From: Saccharopolyspora endophytica
Lineage (GTDB): Bacteria; Actinomycetota; Actinomycetes; Mycobacteriales; Pseudonocardiaceae
NCBI RefSeq assembly: GCF_018070075.1
Contig: NZ_JAGPXE010000005.1
Span: forward strand, 1-64,000
Length of the DNA: 64,000 bases
Direction of reading: 5' to 3'
The notes beneath the pieces are model-generated. The model did not search any database, was not told where the DNA came from, and was given only the letters and a program-made list of their open reading frames with translations. How positions within the stretch are numbered: the stretch's first letter is position 1; every line of letters begins with the position of its first letter. The position numbers and the translations under genes are program-made. This document shows, one piece after another, positions 24,436 to 33,690 of the stretch.

Positions 24436-25190
24436 GCCCGGCCGCCGCCGTCCCGCTGGCGTTGGCCGTCGCGCTGTTCGCGGTGACCGCGACGTTCGTG
24501 ATCGCCCGCCTGCGCGGGCGCTACGACACCATCGACACCACGTGGGGAGCGGGTTTCGCGCTCATCGCGGCCGTGTCGTTCGCGACCGGGCGGACCGGTG
24601 CGCTGCCCGCGGCGGTCGTGGTCGTGTGGGGGATCCGGCTGGCGGTGCACCTGCACCGGCGCAACGCCGGGCTGCCCGAGGACCCGAGGTACGTGGAGAT
24701 GGCGGCCGGCGCGCGGCGGTTCCCCGCGCTGCGCATGTTCGCGCGGGTCTACCTGGTCCAGGGCGTGGTGATGTGGTTCGTGGCGCTGCCCGTGCTGTTC
24801 GCCGGTCCCGGTGTCGGGGTCTTCACCGCGGTCGGTGCCGCGGTGTGGGCCGTGGGGATGTTCTTCGAAGCGGTCGGTGACGAGCAGCTGCGGCGGTTCC
24901 GCGCCGATCCCGCCAACGCCGGTCGCGTCCTGGACCGCGGGCTCTGGCGCTACACGCGCCACCCGAACTACTTCGGCGACGCCTGCGTGTGGTGGGGCGC
25001 GTACCTCATGGCCTGCCAGCACTGGCCCGGTCCGCTCGCGGTGCTCTCGCCGCTGCTGATGACGTGGCTGCTCGCGCGCGGCACCGGAAAACCCGTGCTC
25101 GAACGCCGGTTGCGCGAGCACCGACCCGAGTACGCCGCCTACGTCGAGCGCACCAGCGGATTTCTGCCCCTGCCGCCGAAGCGGCGGTGA
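24432..25190 (+). CDS. DUF1295 membrane protein (steroid reductase-like fold)
   Basis: A 252-residue integral membrane protein with about six helices. The C-terminal block LWRYTRHPNYFGDACVWWG is the hallmark of the DUF1295/isoprenylcysteine methyltransferase/steroid 5-alpha-reductase group. Together with the CFA-like enzyme just upstream it corresponds to the mycobacterial pair that reduces methylene-branched acyl chains; that role is inferred from context. The ATG at 24432 overlaps the preceding stop. Confidence 0.85.
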   Translation: MSPAAAVPLALAVALFAVTATFVIARLRGRYDTIDTTWGAGFALIAAVSFATGRTGALPAAVVVVWGIRLAVHLHRRNAGLPEDPRYVEMAAGARRFPALRMFARVYLVQGVVMWFVALPVLFAGPGVGVFTAVGAAVWAVGMFFEAVGDEQLRRFRADPANAGRVLDRGLWRYTRHPNYFGDACVWWGAYLMACQHWPGPLAVLSPLLMTWLLARGTGKPVLERRLREHRPEYAAYVERTSGFLPLPPKRR

Positions 25191-25197
25191 GGTGCGG

Positions 25198-25225
25198 CCA
25201 ATCCCTCCGGGGAGCGGCGACGAAT
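25198..25225 (+). promoter_or_regulatory. SigK-type promoter P3 (molybdopterin oxidoreductase)
   Basis: CCAATC (25198-25203), a 16-base spacer and ACGAAT (25220-25225). An in-frame ATG at 25233 follows after 7 bases, the same geometry as P1, so translation probably starts at the 5' end of the message. Confidence 0.65.
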
Positions 25226-25232
25226 GAAGGGC

Positions 25233-26726
25233 ATGAGATCACCCGCGATCCGCGCGCTGTCCGGGGTGCTGGCCGTCGCCGCCGCGCTCGCCGCCGGTCA
25301 CCTGCTGGCCGGTCTGGTGGAGCAGAACGCCTCCCCGTTCCTGGCCGTCGGCCACACCGCGATCGACCTGACGCCGGAACCGGTGAAGGCGCTGGCCATC
25401 CGGTGGTTCGGCGAGTGGGACAAGCTCGTGCTGCTGGCGGGGATGGCGGTGGTCATCGGTGCGCTGGCGGTCGTCGCGGGCCTGGTGTCGCGCCGCGGCC
25501 CGGCGCCCGGCGCGGTGCTGATCGCCGCGTTCGGGCTGCTGGGCGTGGTGGCGTCGGCGGCCCGGCCGGACGTGGGTGCGCTCGGGCCGCTGCCGTCCCT
25601 GGCCGCGGTGGTCGTCGGGGTCGTCGCGTTCGTCGCGCTGCACCGGGCCGGGACCGCGGTTGAGCCGTCGGCGGGCCGGCGGAGGTTCCTCGTCACCGCA
25701 GGAGGTCTCGCGGTCGGCTCGGTGCTCGGCGGCTTCGGCGGTTCCGCGCTGGCGCAGCGGTCCTCAGGCCGCGCGCGCGACGCGCTCGCCCGCCGCATCC
25801 CCGCGCCGGGACCCGTTCCGGGCGGTGCGGACTTCGCCGGTGTCGGCACCCCGGCGTTCCGCACCTCGAACGCCGACTTCTACCGCGTGGACACCGCGCT
25901 GGCGGTTCCCCGGGTGGATCCGGACTCGTGGCGGCTGCGGGTGCGCGGCATGGTCGGCCGCGAGCTCGAACTGTCCCTCGACGACCTGCTCCGCCGTCCG
26001 CAGGAGACCCGGACGATCACCGTGACCTGCGTGTCCAACGAGGTCGGTGGGCCCTACACCTCGACCGCCGAGTTCACCGGCGTGCCGTTCCGGGACGTCC
26101 TGCGCGAGGCGGGCGTCCGGGCCGGAGCGGAGCAGGTCTTCAGCACCAGCGCCGACGGGTACACCGCGGGAACGCCGGTCGAGGCGCTGCTGGACCCGGA
26201 TCGACCGGCGCTGCTCGCCTACGGCATGAACGGCGAGCCGCTGCCGGCCGAGCACGGGTTCCCGGTCCGGATGGTGACCTCGGGGCTCTACGGGTACGTG
26301 TCGGCCACGAAGTGGCTGGTCGACGTGGAGCTCACCACCTTCGACCGGGAGACCTACTGGGAGCAGCGCGGCTGGGCCGAGCGCGCGCCGATCAAGGTGC
26401 AGTCCCGCATCGACCGGCCGAAGCCGTTCGAGAAGGTCGCCGCCGGGCGCTTCACCGCCGCGGGCACGGCGTGGGCCCAGCCGCACGGCATCGCGCGCGT
26501 CGAGGTGCGGGTGGACGGCGGGCCGTGGCGGGACGCGCAACTGTCCACAGAGGTCTCCGGGCACACCTGGCGGATGTGGCGGGTCGAGCTCGACCTGCCG
26601 ACCGGCGGGCGCACCGTGGAATGCCGGGCCACCGACCGCAACGGCGCCACCCAGACGCCGCAGCGGGTGCCGACCGTCCCGGATGGAGCGACCGGCTGGC
26701 ACTCGATCTTCTGCACCGCGCGGTGA
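25233..26726 (+). CDS. Membrane-anchored sulfite oxidase-like molybdopterin oxidoreductase
   Basis: 497 residues. About four membrane helices in the first ~140 residues are followed by an arginine-containing segment (GRRRFLVTAGG) and a sulfite-oxidase-fold domain at ~210-400 with the molybdenum-ligating Cys in ITVTCVSNEVGG. A C-terminal Mo-co dimerisation domain follows (~410-497). The enzyme would work outside the membrane. The start at 25233 is preferred to the ATG at 25224 because the latter overlaps the -10 box of promoter P3. SigK-controlled by inference; substrate unknown. Confidence 0.82.
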   Translation: MRSPAIRALSGVLAVAAALAAGHLLAGLVEQNASPFLAVGHTAIDLTPEPVKALAIRWFGEWDKLVLLAGMAVVIGALAVVAGLVSRRGPAPGAVLIAAFGLLGVVASAARPDVGALGPLPSLAAVVVGVVAFVALHRAGTAVEPSAGRRRFLVTAGGLAVGSVLGGFGGSALAQRSSGRARDALARRIPAPGPVPGGADFAGVGTPAFRTSNADFYRVDTALAVPRVDPDSWRLRVRGMVGRELELSLDDLLRRPQETRTITVTCVSNEVGGPYTSTAEFTGVPFRDVLREAGVRAGAEQVFSTSADGYTAGTPVEALLDPDRPALLAYGMNGEPLPAEHGFPVRMVTSGLYGYVSATKWLVDVELTTFDRETYWEQRGWAERAPIKVQSRIDRPKPFEKVAAGRFTAAGTAWAQPHGIARVEVRVDGGPWRDAQLSTEVSGHTWRMWRVELDLPTGGRTVECRATDRNGATQTPQRVPTVPDGATGWHSIFCTAR

Positions 26727-26744
26727 TATTTCCCCGCGATCGCA

Positions 26745-26772
26745 CCAATCTCGCGCGGCACCTGCTCCGAAT
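26745..26772 (+). promoter_or_regulatory. SigK-type promoter P4 (fasciclin lipoprotein)
   Basis: CCAATC (26745-26750), a 16-base spacer and CCGAAT (26767-26772, followed by C). The ATG of the fasciclin gene is 38 bases downstream with an AGAGGAGATG ribosome site. MPT70 and MPT83 are the classical SigK targets, which strengthens the match. Confidence 0.7.
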
Positions 26773-26810
26773 CCCCGATGACCGATGTTCGACAGAGGAG
26801 ATGATCGTCC

Positions 26811-27479
26811 ATGACCGCACTTCGCCGCTCTGCCCTCGGTGCCGGTGCCGCGGTGTTCACGTTCGCGCTGGCCGCTTGCGGCGGGCAGACGGAGCAGCCC
26901 TCGGCGGGCCAGGGCCAGGCGCCCCCGGCACCCGCGCCCGCGCCCGAACCGGCCGCGCCGATGCAGCAGGGCATGACCACGGCCTCGGACGTGTTCGGTC
27001 CCGGCTGCGCCCAGGTGCCCACCGACCCGGCGAACCCCGGTTCCGTGCAGGGCATGATCGACGACCCGGTCGGCACCGCGGCCTCCAACAACCCGCTGCT
27101 GACGAAGCTGACGGCCGCGGTCACCTCCGCCGGCCTGGTCGACACGCTCAACAAGTCCGACGCCCAGTACACCGTGTTCGCACCCGCCGACCCGGCGTTC
27201 GACGCGATCCCGCCCGAGCAGCTGCAGGCGATGCTGACCGATCCCGCCCAGAAGGAGGCGCTGACCAGCACCCTGACCTACCACGTGGTCCCGCAGCGGA
27301 TGACCGCCGACGACCTGGCCAAGGCCGGTTCCGTCGACACCGTCCAGGGCGGGCAGATCAAGATCGAGGGGTCCGGCGACCAGCTGAAGGTCAACGGTGC
27401 CGGCGTGCTGTGCGGGAACGTGCCCACCGCCAACGCGACGGTCTTCGTCGTGGACCAGGTGCTCATGCCGGCGAAGTGA
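26811..27479 (+). CDS. Fasciclin-domain lipoprotein (MPT70/MPT83-like)
   Basis: A 222-residue secreted lipoprotein. The signal peptide ends in the lipobox LAAC (Cys24 acylated), followed by a Pro/Ala-rich linker and one FAS1 domain (~85-222) with the H1 motif TVFAPADPAFDAIP and the end motif NATVFVVDQVLMP. It is the homologue of mycobacterial MPT83/MPT70, surface proteins controlled by SigK. Placed after the molybdopterin oxidoreductase with its own SigK-type promoter. Confidence 0.88.
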   Translation: MTALRRSALGAGAAVFTFALAACGGQTEQPSAGQGQAPPAPAPAPEPAAPMQQGMTTASDVFGPGCAQVPTDPANPGSVQGMIDDPVGTAASNNPLLTKLTAAVTSAGLVDTLNKSDAQYTVFAPADPAFDAIPPEQLQAMLTDPAQKEALTSTLTYHVVPQRMTADDLAKAGSVDTVQGGQIKIEGSGDQLKVNGAGVLCGNVPTANATVFVVDQVLMPAK

Positions 27480-27489
27480 CGCGGCGGAG

Positions 27490-27526
27490 GCGGGCGAGTC
27501 CGGGGAGGTCATCCGGGCTCGCCCGC
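27490..27526 (+). terminator. Terminator after the fasciclin gene
   Basis: GCGGGCGAG (27490-27498) pairs with CTCGCCCGC (27518-27526); the loop itself can form a small inner stem. It lies 10 bases after the stop codon. Confidence 0.6.
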
Positions 27527-27600
27527 TTCGCGCGTGCGTGATTGGGATAACTGGAGCAGCAGAACATCAAGTTCGCGAACCGTGTTTCGTTCAGGTCAAT

Positions 27601-27632
27601 GTTCTGTTAAAAACAGTACAAGCGTTCTGTTA
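27601..27632. promoter_or_regulatory. AT-rich repeat block upstream of gdhA
   Basis: GTTCTGTTA occurs at 27601-27609 and 27624-27632. CTGTT-AAA-AACAG (27604-27616) is an inverted repeat inside the block. It lies 25-57 bases before the gdhA start codon and is much less GC-rich than its surroundings, so it probably holds the promoter and an operator. The regulator is unknown. Confidence 0.45.
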
Positions 27633-27645
27633 TTCCTACTGCTGA

Positions 27646-29013
<1,368 letters not shown>

Positions 29014-29160
29014 GGCCCCATCCCCTCCGGGCGTGTCCGCGAGGCGGTCGAGCACCGCGTCGCGGAAAATCACGATCAGGACCGTGACGCCGGGGCCCTC
29101 CCGCGCATCGGACCGTTCGTGATCACCACGCGAGAAGCAGAGCGCCCGGAGGAGGGGGTC

Positions 29161-30093
29161 GTGCCGCGCAGCCTCTTCCAGCGGCTTCGACACCCGCGCG
29201 ACCCGCGGCTGCGGGGCCTGATCAGGCTGGCCTCCCGCACCGCGGAGGCCAGCGGGCGCTACCGGCTGATGGGCCTGGCGGGCGAGGCCGCGTTCTTCAC
29301 GCTCACCTCGCTGCCGCCGGTCCTGCTGAGCGTCGTCGGCACCCTCGGTTACCTCGCCGGATGGCTCGGCCGCGAGGACACGGTCGCGGCGGTGGAGAAC
29401 ACCCTGGTGGAGGCCGCCGGAACGGTCCTGTCGCCGCAGGCCATCGATCAGCTGCTGCGGCCGGTGCTGCTCGAGGTCCTCGGATCGGGGCGCGCCGGGA
29501 TCATCTCGATCGGTTTCGTCCTCGCCCTGTGGTCCGGGTCGGCGGCGCTGAACGTCTACATCGACACGATCTCGGTCGTCTACGGCCTCGGCGGCCAGCG
29601 CGGTGTGGTGCGGCAGCGGCTGATGTCGGTGCTGGTCTACGTGGTGGGCCTGCTGGTGGCGCTGATCCTGCTGCCGCTGCTGGCGGTCGGACCGTCGGTG
29701 ATCGCCGGGTGGGTCCCGGAGGCGGCGGCGCTGGTGTACGGCCTGTACTGGCCGCTCATCGTGCTCGGCTCGATCGCCTCGCTGAGCACCCTGTACATGG
29801 TCTCGGTCCCGATCCGCGCTCCGTGGCGCGAGCACGTCCCGGGGGCCGCGGTGGCGCTGCTGGTGTGGCTGGCGGGCAGCTTCGGGCTGCGGATCTACCT
29901 GGACGTGAGCCTGCAGAACTCGCCCGTCTACGGCGCGCTGGCGGCCCCGATGGGCGTGCTGCTGTGGCTGTACGTCACGGCGTTCGCGGTGCTGCTGGGC
30001 GCCGCGGTCAACGCCGAGCTCGACACCGTCCAGCCGTCCCGGGTGATCGCCACGGCCCGCCGCGCCATCCGCGAGGACGGGTCCGCGTCGTGA
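29161..30093 (+). CDS. YihY/BrkB-family membrane protein
   Basis: A 310-residue integral membrane protein with about six helices, of the YihY/virulence factor BrkB family (once mislabelled RNase BN). Typical segments are LAGEAAFFTLTSLPPVLLSV, LALWSGSAALNVYIDTISVVY and APMGVLLWLYVTAFAVLLGA. The GTG at 29161 is preferred over the earlier GTG at 29119 because GGAGGAGG stands just before it. Function is not established; probably a transporter or envelope factor. Confidence 0.82.
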   Translation: MPRSLFQRLRHPRDPRLRGLIRLASRTAEASGRYRLMGLAGEAAFFTLTSLPPVLLSVVGTLGYLAGWLGREDTVAAVENTLVEAAGTVLSPQAIDQLLRPVLLEVLGSGRAGIISIGFVLALWSGSAALNVYIDTISVVYGLGGQRGVVRQRLMSVLVYVVGLLVALILLPLLAVGPSVIAGWVPEAAALVYGLYWPLIVLGSIASLSTLYMVSVPIRAPWREHVPGAAVALLVWLAGSFGLRIYLDVSLQNSPVYGALAAPMGVLLWLYVTAFAVLLGAAVNAELDTVQPSRVIATARRAIREDGSAS

Positions 30094-30196
30094 CCCCGCC
30101 GCCGGGTGCGATCATCGAGCTCACCGCCGGGTGCGGGCGGTGAAGTGGACCTCTGGTGGAGTCGCCTCTGCCGATGAGCTGCGGGAGACTTCGGGC

Positions 30197-30763
30197 GTGA
30201 CCGAGCGGGTCGACACCGACAGAGACCTGATGGCCGCTGCCCAGCGCGGCGATGGCGTGGCGTTCGACGAACTGGTCCGTCGGCACACCGCGACGATGTA
30301 CCGGGTCGCGTTCCGCATCCTCGCCGACCGGGCGGAGGCCGAGGACGCGGTTCAGGAGGCGTGGGTGTCCGCCTGGCGGTCGCTGAACCGCTTCCGGGGC
30401 GATGCCGCGCCGACCAAGTGGCTGTACCGGGTGGTGACCAACGCGGCGCTCGGCCAGGTCCGCAGGCGCCGGGCCGTACCGATGGACGTCAGCGACGAGT
30501 CGATGGACCACTTGTTCGCCGACGACGGCACGGGGAACCCCGAAGGGCATGCCGTGCGTTCCGAGGAGGCCGATCTGGTGCACCGGGCGATCGCCACCCT
30601 CGAACCCTCGCAACGGGTGCCGCTGGTGCTGCGCGAGTTCGAAGGGATGTCTTACGAGGAGATCGCCGAGGTGCTAGAGGTGAACACCGCCGCGCTGCGC
30701 TCCCGGTTGCACCGCGCCAGGTTGGCCCTGCTCGCGAGGTTGGAGGAGATGCGCCGTGGGTGA
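30197..30763 (+). CDS. ECF-type RNA polymerase sigma factor of the Asp23 cluster
   Basis: About 188 residues from GTG 30197 (GGGAG upstream; the frame extends to 30131 without a ribosome site). Region 2 includes AFDELVRRHTATMYRVAFRI and KWLYRVVTNAALGQVRRRR. Region 4 is LEPSQRVPLVLREFEGMSYE with its helix-turn-helix. The stop overlaps the start of a zinc-finger protein gene, the usual sigma/anti-sigma layout. The next six or more genes are Asp23/AmaP-type envelope stress proteins and are the likely regulon. Confidence 0.87.
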   Translation: MTERVDTDRDLMAAAQRGDGVAFDELVRRHTATMYRVAFRILADRAEAEDAVQEAWVSAWRSLNRFRGDAAPTKWLYRVVTNAALGQVRRRRAVPMDVSDESMDHLFADDGTGNPEGHAVRSEEADLVHRAIATLEPSQRVPLVLREFEGMSYEEIAEVLEVNTAALRSRLHRARLALLARLEEMRRG

Positions 30764-31319
30764 CCTTCCCTTCGACCCCGAGCAACAGCTGGCCTGCGGG
30801 CACACCTACGGCGAGCTGGTCGAGCACCTCGCGGGCGACTCGACGCCGGAGTTCGCCGAGCACGTCGCCGGCTGCACGCACTGCCGCGCCGCGCTGGACC
30901 GGATGGCCCCCAGCTGGGCGCCGGTGCGCCGCGCGGCCCAGGTCTCCGTGGAACCGCCGAACGGCCTGCTCGACCGGGTGCTGATGACCTCCCGCCGGGC
31001 CCGGGGCGTCAACGTCGGACCGTCGATCGAGATCCCGCAGGAGGGCGGGGCGCTGCGGGTGACTCCGCACGCCGCGCTGGTGCTGGCGCGGCGCTTGACC
31101 GCCGAGCTGCTCGCGGGCTTCCCCGGAGTCCGGTTGCTGGCGTGCACGGGCGATTCGCAGGAGATCCGCGTCGAGCTCCGGGTGACCTACGGCTCGGACG
31201 CCCCGGAGCTGGCGACGCGGCTGCGCGAGGAGCTCGAGGACGGGCTGCGCGGTGCGCTCGGTCCGGGCGCCCCCGCCGTGTGGGTCCGCATCGCCGACGT
31301 CTCGTTCCCCGGGGAGTGA
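30756..31319 (+). CDS. Zinc-finger anti-sigma-like protein with Asp23-like C terminus
   Basis: 187 residues. The N-terminal ~55 residues resemble a zf-HC2 anti-sigma domain (ELVEHLAGDS, FAEHVAGCTHCRAAL, with H-x3-C-x2-C). The C-terminal part (~110-187) has the alpha/beta pattern of Asp23/Gls24 proteins (LLAGFPGVRLLACTGD, ELRVTYGSDAPELATRLREE, VWVRIADVSFP). No membrane helix is seen. It overlaps the sigma gene by 8 bases. The layout suggests a soluble anti-sigma factor that senses the Asp23 assembly; this is inference. Confidence 0.7.
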   Translation: MGDLPFDPEQQLACGHTYGELVEHLAGDSTPEFAEHVAGCTHCRAALDRMAPSWAPVRRAAQVSVEPPNGLLDRVLMTSRRARGVNVGPSIEIPQEGGALRVTPHAALVLARRLTAELLAGFPGVRLLACTGDSQEIRVELRVTYGSDAPELATRLREELEDGLRGALGPGAPAVWVRIADVSFPGE

Positions 31320-31465
31320 CGAACCCGCATCGCTCGTGACGCGCGTCACGTCGCCGTCACGGATCTCCACCAGGCCGCATCTGATCTTCCGTCGGCAGCG
31401 GTTCGGCCCGGCCCGCGGTGTTCGCGGGTGGCCGGCCGCGAGCGATCGAGCGGAAAGGTTTCACC

Positions 31466-31972
31466 ATGCCCCAGTCGAGCGGCAACTCCACCCAGCGCAC
31501 CGAGTCCCAGGACGTCACGACGTCCACCTCGGTCGGTTCGGGATCGGTTCGGCCCACCGAGCACACCTCGCAGGGCAAGACCACGATCGCGGCCTCGGTG
31601 GTGCAGAAGATCGCCGGCATCGCGGCGCGCGAGATCTCCGGCGTGCACGCGATGGGCGGCGGGGTCTCCCGCGCGTTCGGCGCGCTCCGGGAGCGCATCC
31701 CGGGCGGTAGCGGCACCTCGTCGACCTCCGGCGTGCAGGTCGAGGTCGGGGAGAAGCAGGCGGCCGTCGACCTGGACATCATCGTCGAGTACGGCGCGTC
31801 CATCTCGGAGATCGCCCGCGCCGTGCGCCGCAACGTCATCAGCGGCGTCGAGCGGATGACCGGCCTGGAGGTCATCGAGGTGAACATCGCGGTCAACGAC
31901 ATCCACCTGCCTTCCGAGGAAGGCCAGGAGAACGAGGGCGCCTCCACCGGCCCGTCCTCCCGGGTGGAGTGA
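31466..31972 (+). CDS. Asp23/Gls24 envelope stress protein
   Basis: A 168-residue Asp23-family protein from the ATG at 31466 (GAAAGG upstream). After a Thr/Ser-rich leader the domain reads GKTTIAASVVQKIAGIAARE, ISGVHAMGG, then VDLDIIVEYGASISEIARAV and VNIAVNDIHLP. Family members line the inner face of the membrane, tethered by AmaP, and respond to cell-wall or alkaline stress. The first of several Asp23-type genes after the sigma/zinc-finger pair. Confidence 0.88.
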   Translation: MPQSSGNSTQRTESQDVTTSTSVGSGSVRPTEHTSQGKTTIAASVVQKIAGIAAREISGVHAMGGGVSRAFGALRERIPGGSGTSSTSGVQVEVGEKQAAVDLDIIVEYGASISEIARAVRRNVISGVERMTGLEVIEVNIAVNDIHLPSEEGQENEGASTGPSSRVE

Positions 31973-32016
31973 GGCGTGGCGTCCGCCCACCTCCCGCGAT
32001 GCGCGGAGGAACCGGG

Positions 32017-32328
32017 ATGAGCCCCGGTGCAGCTGAGGTGGCCGACCAGGTGGCCGCGGCCGTGCTGGCGCACCCGGCGGTGGCCGGGCTGCACGGCGGG
32101 AGCTTCGGCACCACCGCCACGCACCTGCCCGGCCGCCGGGTTGTCGGCGTTCGGCTCGGCGACGCCCGCGACGCGGTCGAGGTCGGAGTGGTGCTGCGGC
32201 TGGGCGACCCGCTGCCGGACGTCGTGGACCAGCTGCGGCGGCGAGTCGCCGCGGTCGTCGGCGAGGTCCCGGTGGACGTGGTGGTCTGCGCCGTCGTCGC
32301 GCCGGGCGAGGAACCGGGAGACGACTGA
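32017..32328 (+). CDS. Small Asp23-related protein
   Basis: 103 residues from the ATG at 32017 behind GGAGGAACCGGG. VADQVAAAVLAHPAVAGLHGG, VRLGDARDAVEVGVVLRLGDPL and VVGEVPVDVVVCAVV follow the secondary-structure order of Asp23 domains, though shortened. It overlaps the next gene by one base. Probably part of the same membrane-associated assembly. Confidence 0.65.
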   Translation: MSPGAAEVADQVAAAVLAHPAVAGLHGGSFGTTATHLPGRRVVGVRLGDARDAVEVGVVLRLGDPLPDVVDQLRRRVAAVVGEVPVDVVVCAVVAPGEEPGDD

Positions 32329-32594
32329 TGGTCCGCGAACCGGATCCGGACGCGCGGCGCCGGTATCGCGCCTTCATCCGGGCCAACCACCCCGACGCGG
32401 GCGGTGATCCGGAGGTGTTCGCGGCGGGTCTGGAGCGGCTCCGCGCCCGCTCGCGGCCGCAGCGGGGACGCCAGCGCCGTCCGGACCGCTACGACGCCCC
32501 GGTGGAAGTGATCCCCGACGCGCGGATGGTGACACGGCTGGCCGGCCGGGTCCGCGCCTGGCGCCGGCGCAGGAAGCGCAGCCGGGTGCGGTGA
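32328..32594 (+). CDS. Short protein with J-domain-like HPD motif
   Basis: 88 residues. RRYRAFIRANHPDAGGDPEV places His21-Pro22-Asp23 between two short helices, as in the core of a DnaJ J-domain, but helix I is missing. The rest is strongly basic (RPQRGRQRRPDR, WRRRRKRSRVR). It could stimulate DnaK locally or bind nucleic acid. It starts one base into the previous stop, so it belongs to the Asp23 operon. Confidence 0.65.
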   Translation: MVREPDPDARRRYRAFIRANHPDAGGDPEVFAAGLERLRARSRPQRGRQRRPDRYDAPVEVIPDARMVTRLAGRVRAWRRRRKRSRVR

Positions 32595-32633
32595 GAGATC
32601 GCCTCGATCGAGGCGACGAGGAGGGTGTGGCGA

Positions 32634-32813
32634 ATGAACGCTGTGCAGACAGGGCTGCTGGCCGGGTTGATCCTCGGCGTTGCCGCTGCGGCAGGAGGTT
32701 TCACCGGTTTCCTGATCGCGCTGGTGCTCGGCGCGATCGGTGTGGTCGTCGGCCGGGTCGTGGACGGGGAACTGGACCTCGGAGAGGTGTTCGGCCGGGG
32801 CGGGGACCGGTGA
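32634..32813 (+). CDS. Small membrane protein of the Asp23 operon
   Basis: 59 residues, nearly all in two hydrophobic segments (LLAGLILGVAAAAGGFTGFL and IALVLGAIGVVVGRVV), with an acidic tail. It resembles the DUF2273-type small membrane proteins found beside Asp23 genes. The ATG at 32634 follows GAGGAGG; its TGA overlaps the GTG of the next gene. Confidence 0.7.
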   Translation: MNAVQTGLLAGLILGVAAAAGGFTGFLIALVLGAIGVVVGRVVDGELDLGEVFGRGGDR

Positions 32814-33151
32814 GCGCCCCGGTCGCGGAGGCGCAGGACGCGGGTGAGCGCGGCTCGCTGGAGATCGACCGCGGCGTGCTCCGCAAGATCGTCGAGCACG
32901 CCGCGAGCGGAGTCGCGGGCGTCGCGCGCACCCGTCGCGGACCGAGCGCGAAGCTCTCCGGGCCCGCCGAGGAACTGCGCATCCTGCTGGACCTGCCCAT
33001 CAGCTACCCGGATCCGGTCCGGGAGACCGCCTGCGCGGTGCGCGAGGCCGTGTCCGAGGAGCTGGAGCGGCTGGCCGACGCCGGGGTGCTGAACGTGGAG
33101 GTCACCGTCTCCGCCCTGGTGCCCGCCGCCCGACGAAACCGAGTGGAGTGA
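32810..33151 (+). CDS. Asp23/Gls24-family protein
   Basis: 113 residues from GTG 32810, overlapping the previous stop. LEIDRGVLRKIVEHAASGVA, GVARTRRG, LRILLDLPISYPDPVRETA and NVEVTVSALVP are the strands and helices of an Asp23 domain. Its stop overlaps the start of the next gene. Confidence 0.82.
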   Translation: MSAPVAEAQDAGERGSLEIDRGVLRKIVEHAASGVAGVARTRRGPSAKLSGPAEELRILLDLPISYPDPVRETACAVREAVSEELERLADAGVLNVEVTVSALVPAARRNRVE

Positions 33152-33690
33152 GTCCCGTGCGCGTCGTCGTCCGATTGCTCACGTCCCTGGCCGGTCTGGT
33201 CGTGCTCGCCGGCGGAGTGCTGCTGATCGTGGAGGTCGTCGGGGTCTGGGTTCGCCCGGGCTCGGGCGGCGTGCTCGTCCCGTGGTCGGCCGCACGACCC
33301 GTGCTGAGCGGGCTGACCTGGCGAGACGGCCCGGTGCTGGCCGTCGCCGCCGGGTGCGCGGTGCTCGGCGCGGTGCTGCTGCTGATCTCGCTGCTCGCGG
33401 GGCGCCGGGTCATCCGGCTGCTCGACCCGGCGCCGGAGGTCACGGTCACGACCGATCCCCGTTCGCTGGCCAGGGTCGTCGGCCACCGGGTGCGCGCCGA
33501 GGACGGCGTGGCGGCCACGGCGGTGACCGCGCGCCGGAAGCGGGTGCGGGTGAAGGTGACCGGGCGGTTCCGCACGGTCGGCGATCTGCGGGACCGGGCG
33601 GTGACCACCGCGTCCGCCGCGGTCGAGGCGCTGCCGCTGCGGCGCGGCCCGAGGGTGTCGGTGTCGGTCTCCCCGGCGAAGGAGCGGTGA
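33148..33690 (+). CDS. DUF6286-like membrane protein
   Basis: 180 residues with two membrane helices (about 10-32 and 63-85) and a C-terminal alpha/beta cytoplasmic part (VTVTTDPRSLARVVGHRVRA, KRVRVKVTGRF). It matches the DUF6286 proteins of actinobacterial Asp23 clusters, which are thought to anchor the Asp23 layer. Overlaps both neighbours by a few bases. Confidence 0.72.
   Translation: MSPVRVVVRLLTSLAGLVVLAGGVLLIVEVVGVWVRPGSGGVLVPWSAARPVLSGLTWRDGPVLAVAAGCAVLGAVLLLISLLAGRRVIRLLDPAPEVTVTTDPRSLARVVGHRVRAEDGVAATAVTARRKRVRVKVTGRFRTVGDLRDRAVTTASAAVEALPLRRGPRVSVSVSPAKER

Noticed and set aside
27541-27640. GlnR box in the gdhA promoter
   Set aside because: No pair of GTnAC/GAAAC half-sites with 6-base spacing is found; the repeats present do not fit the GlnR consensus.
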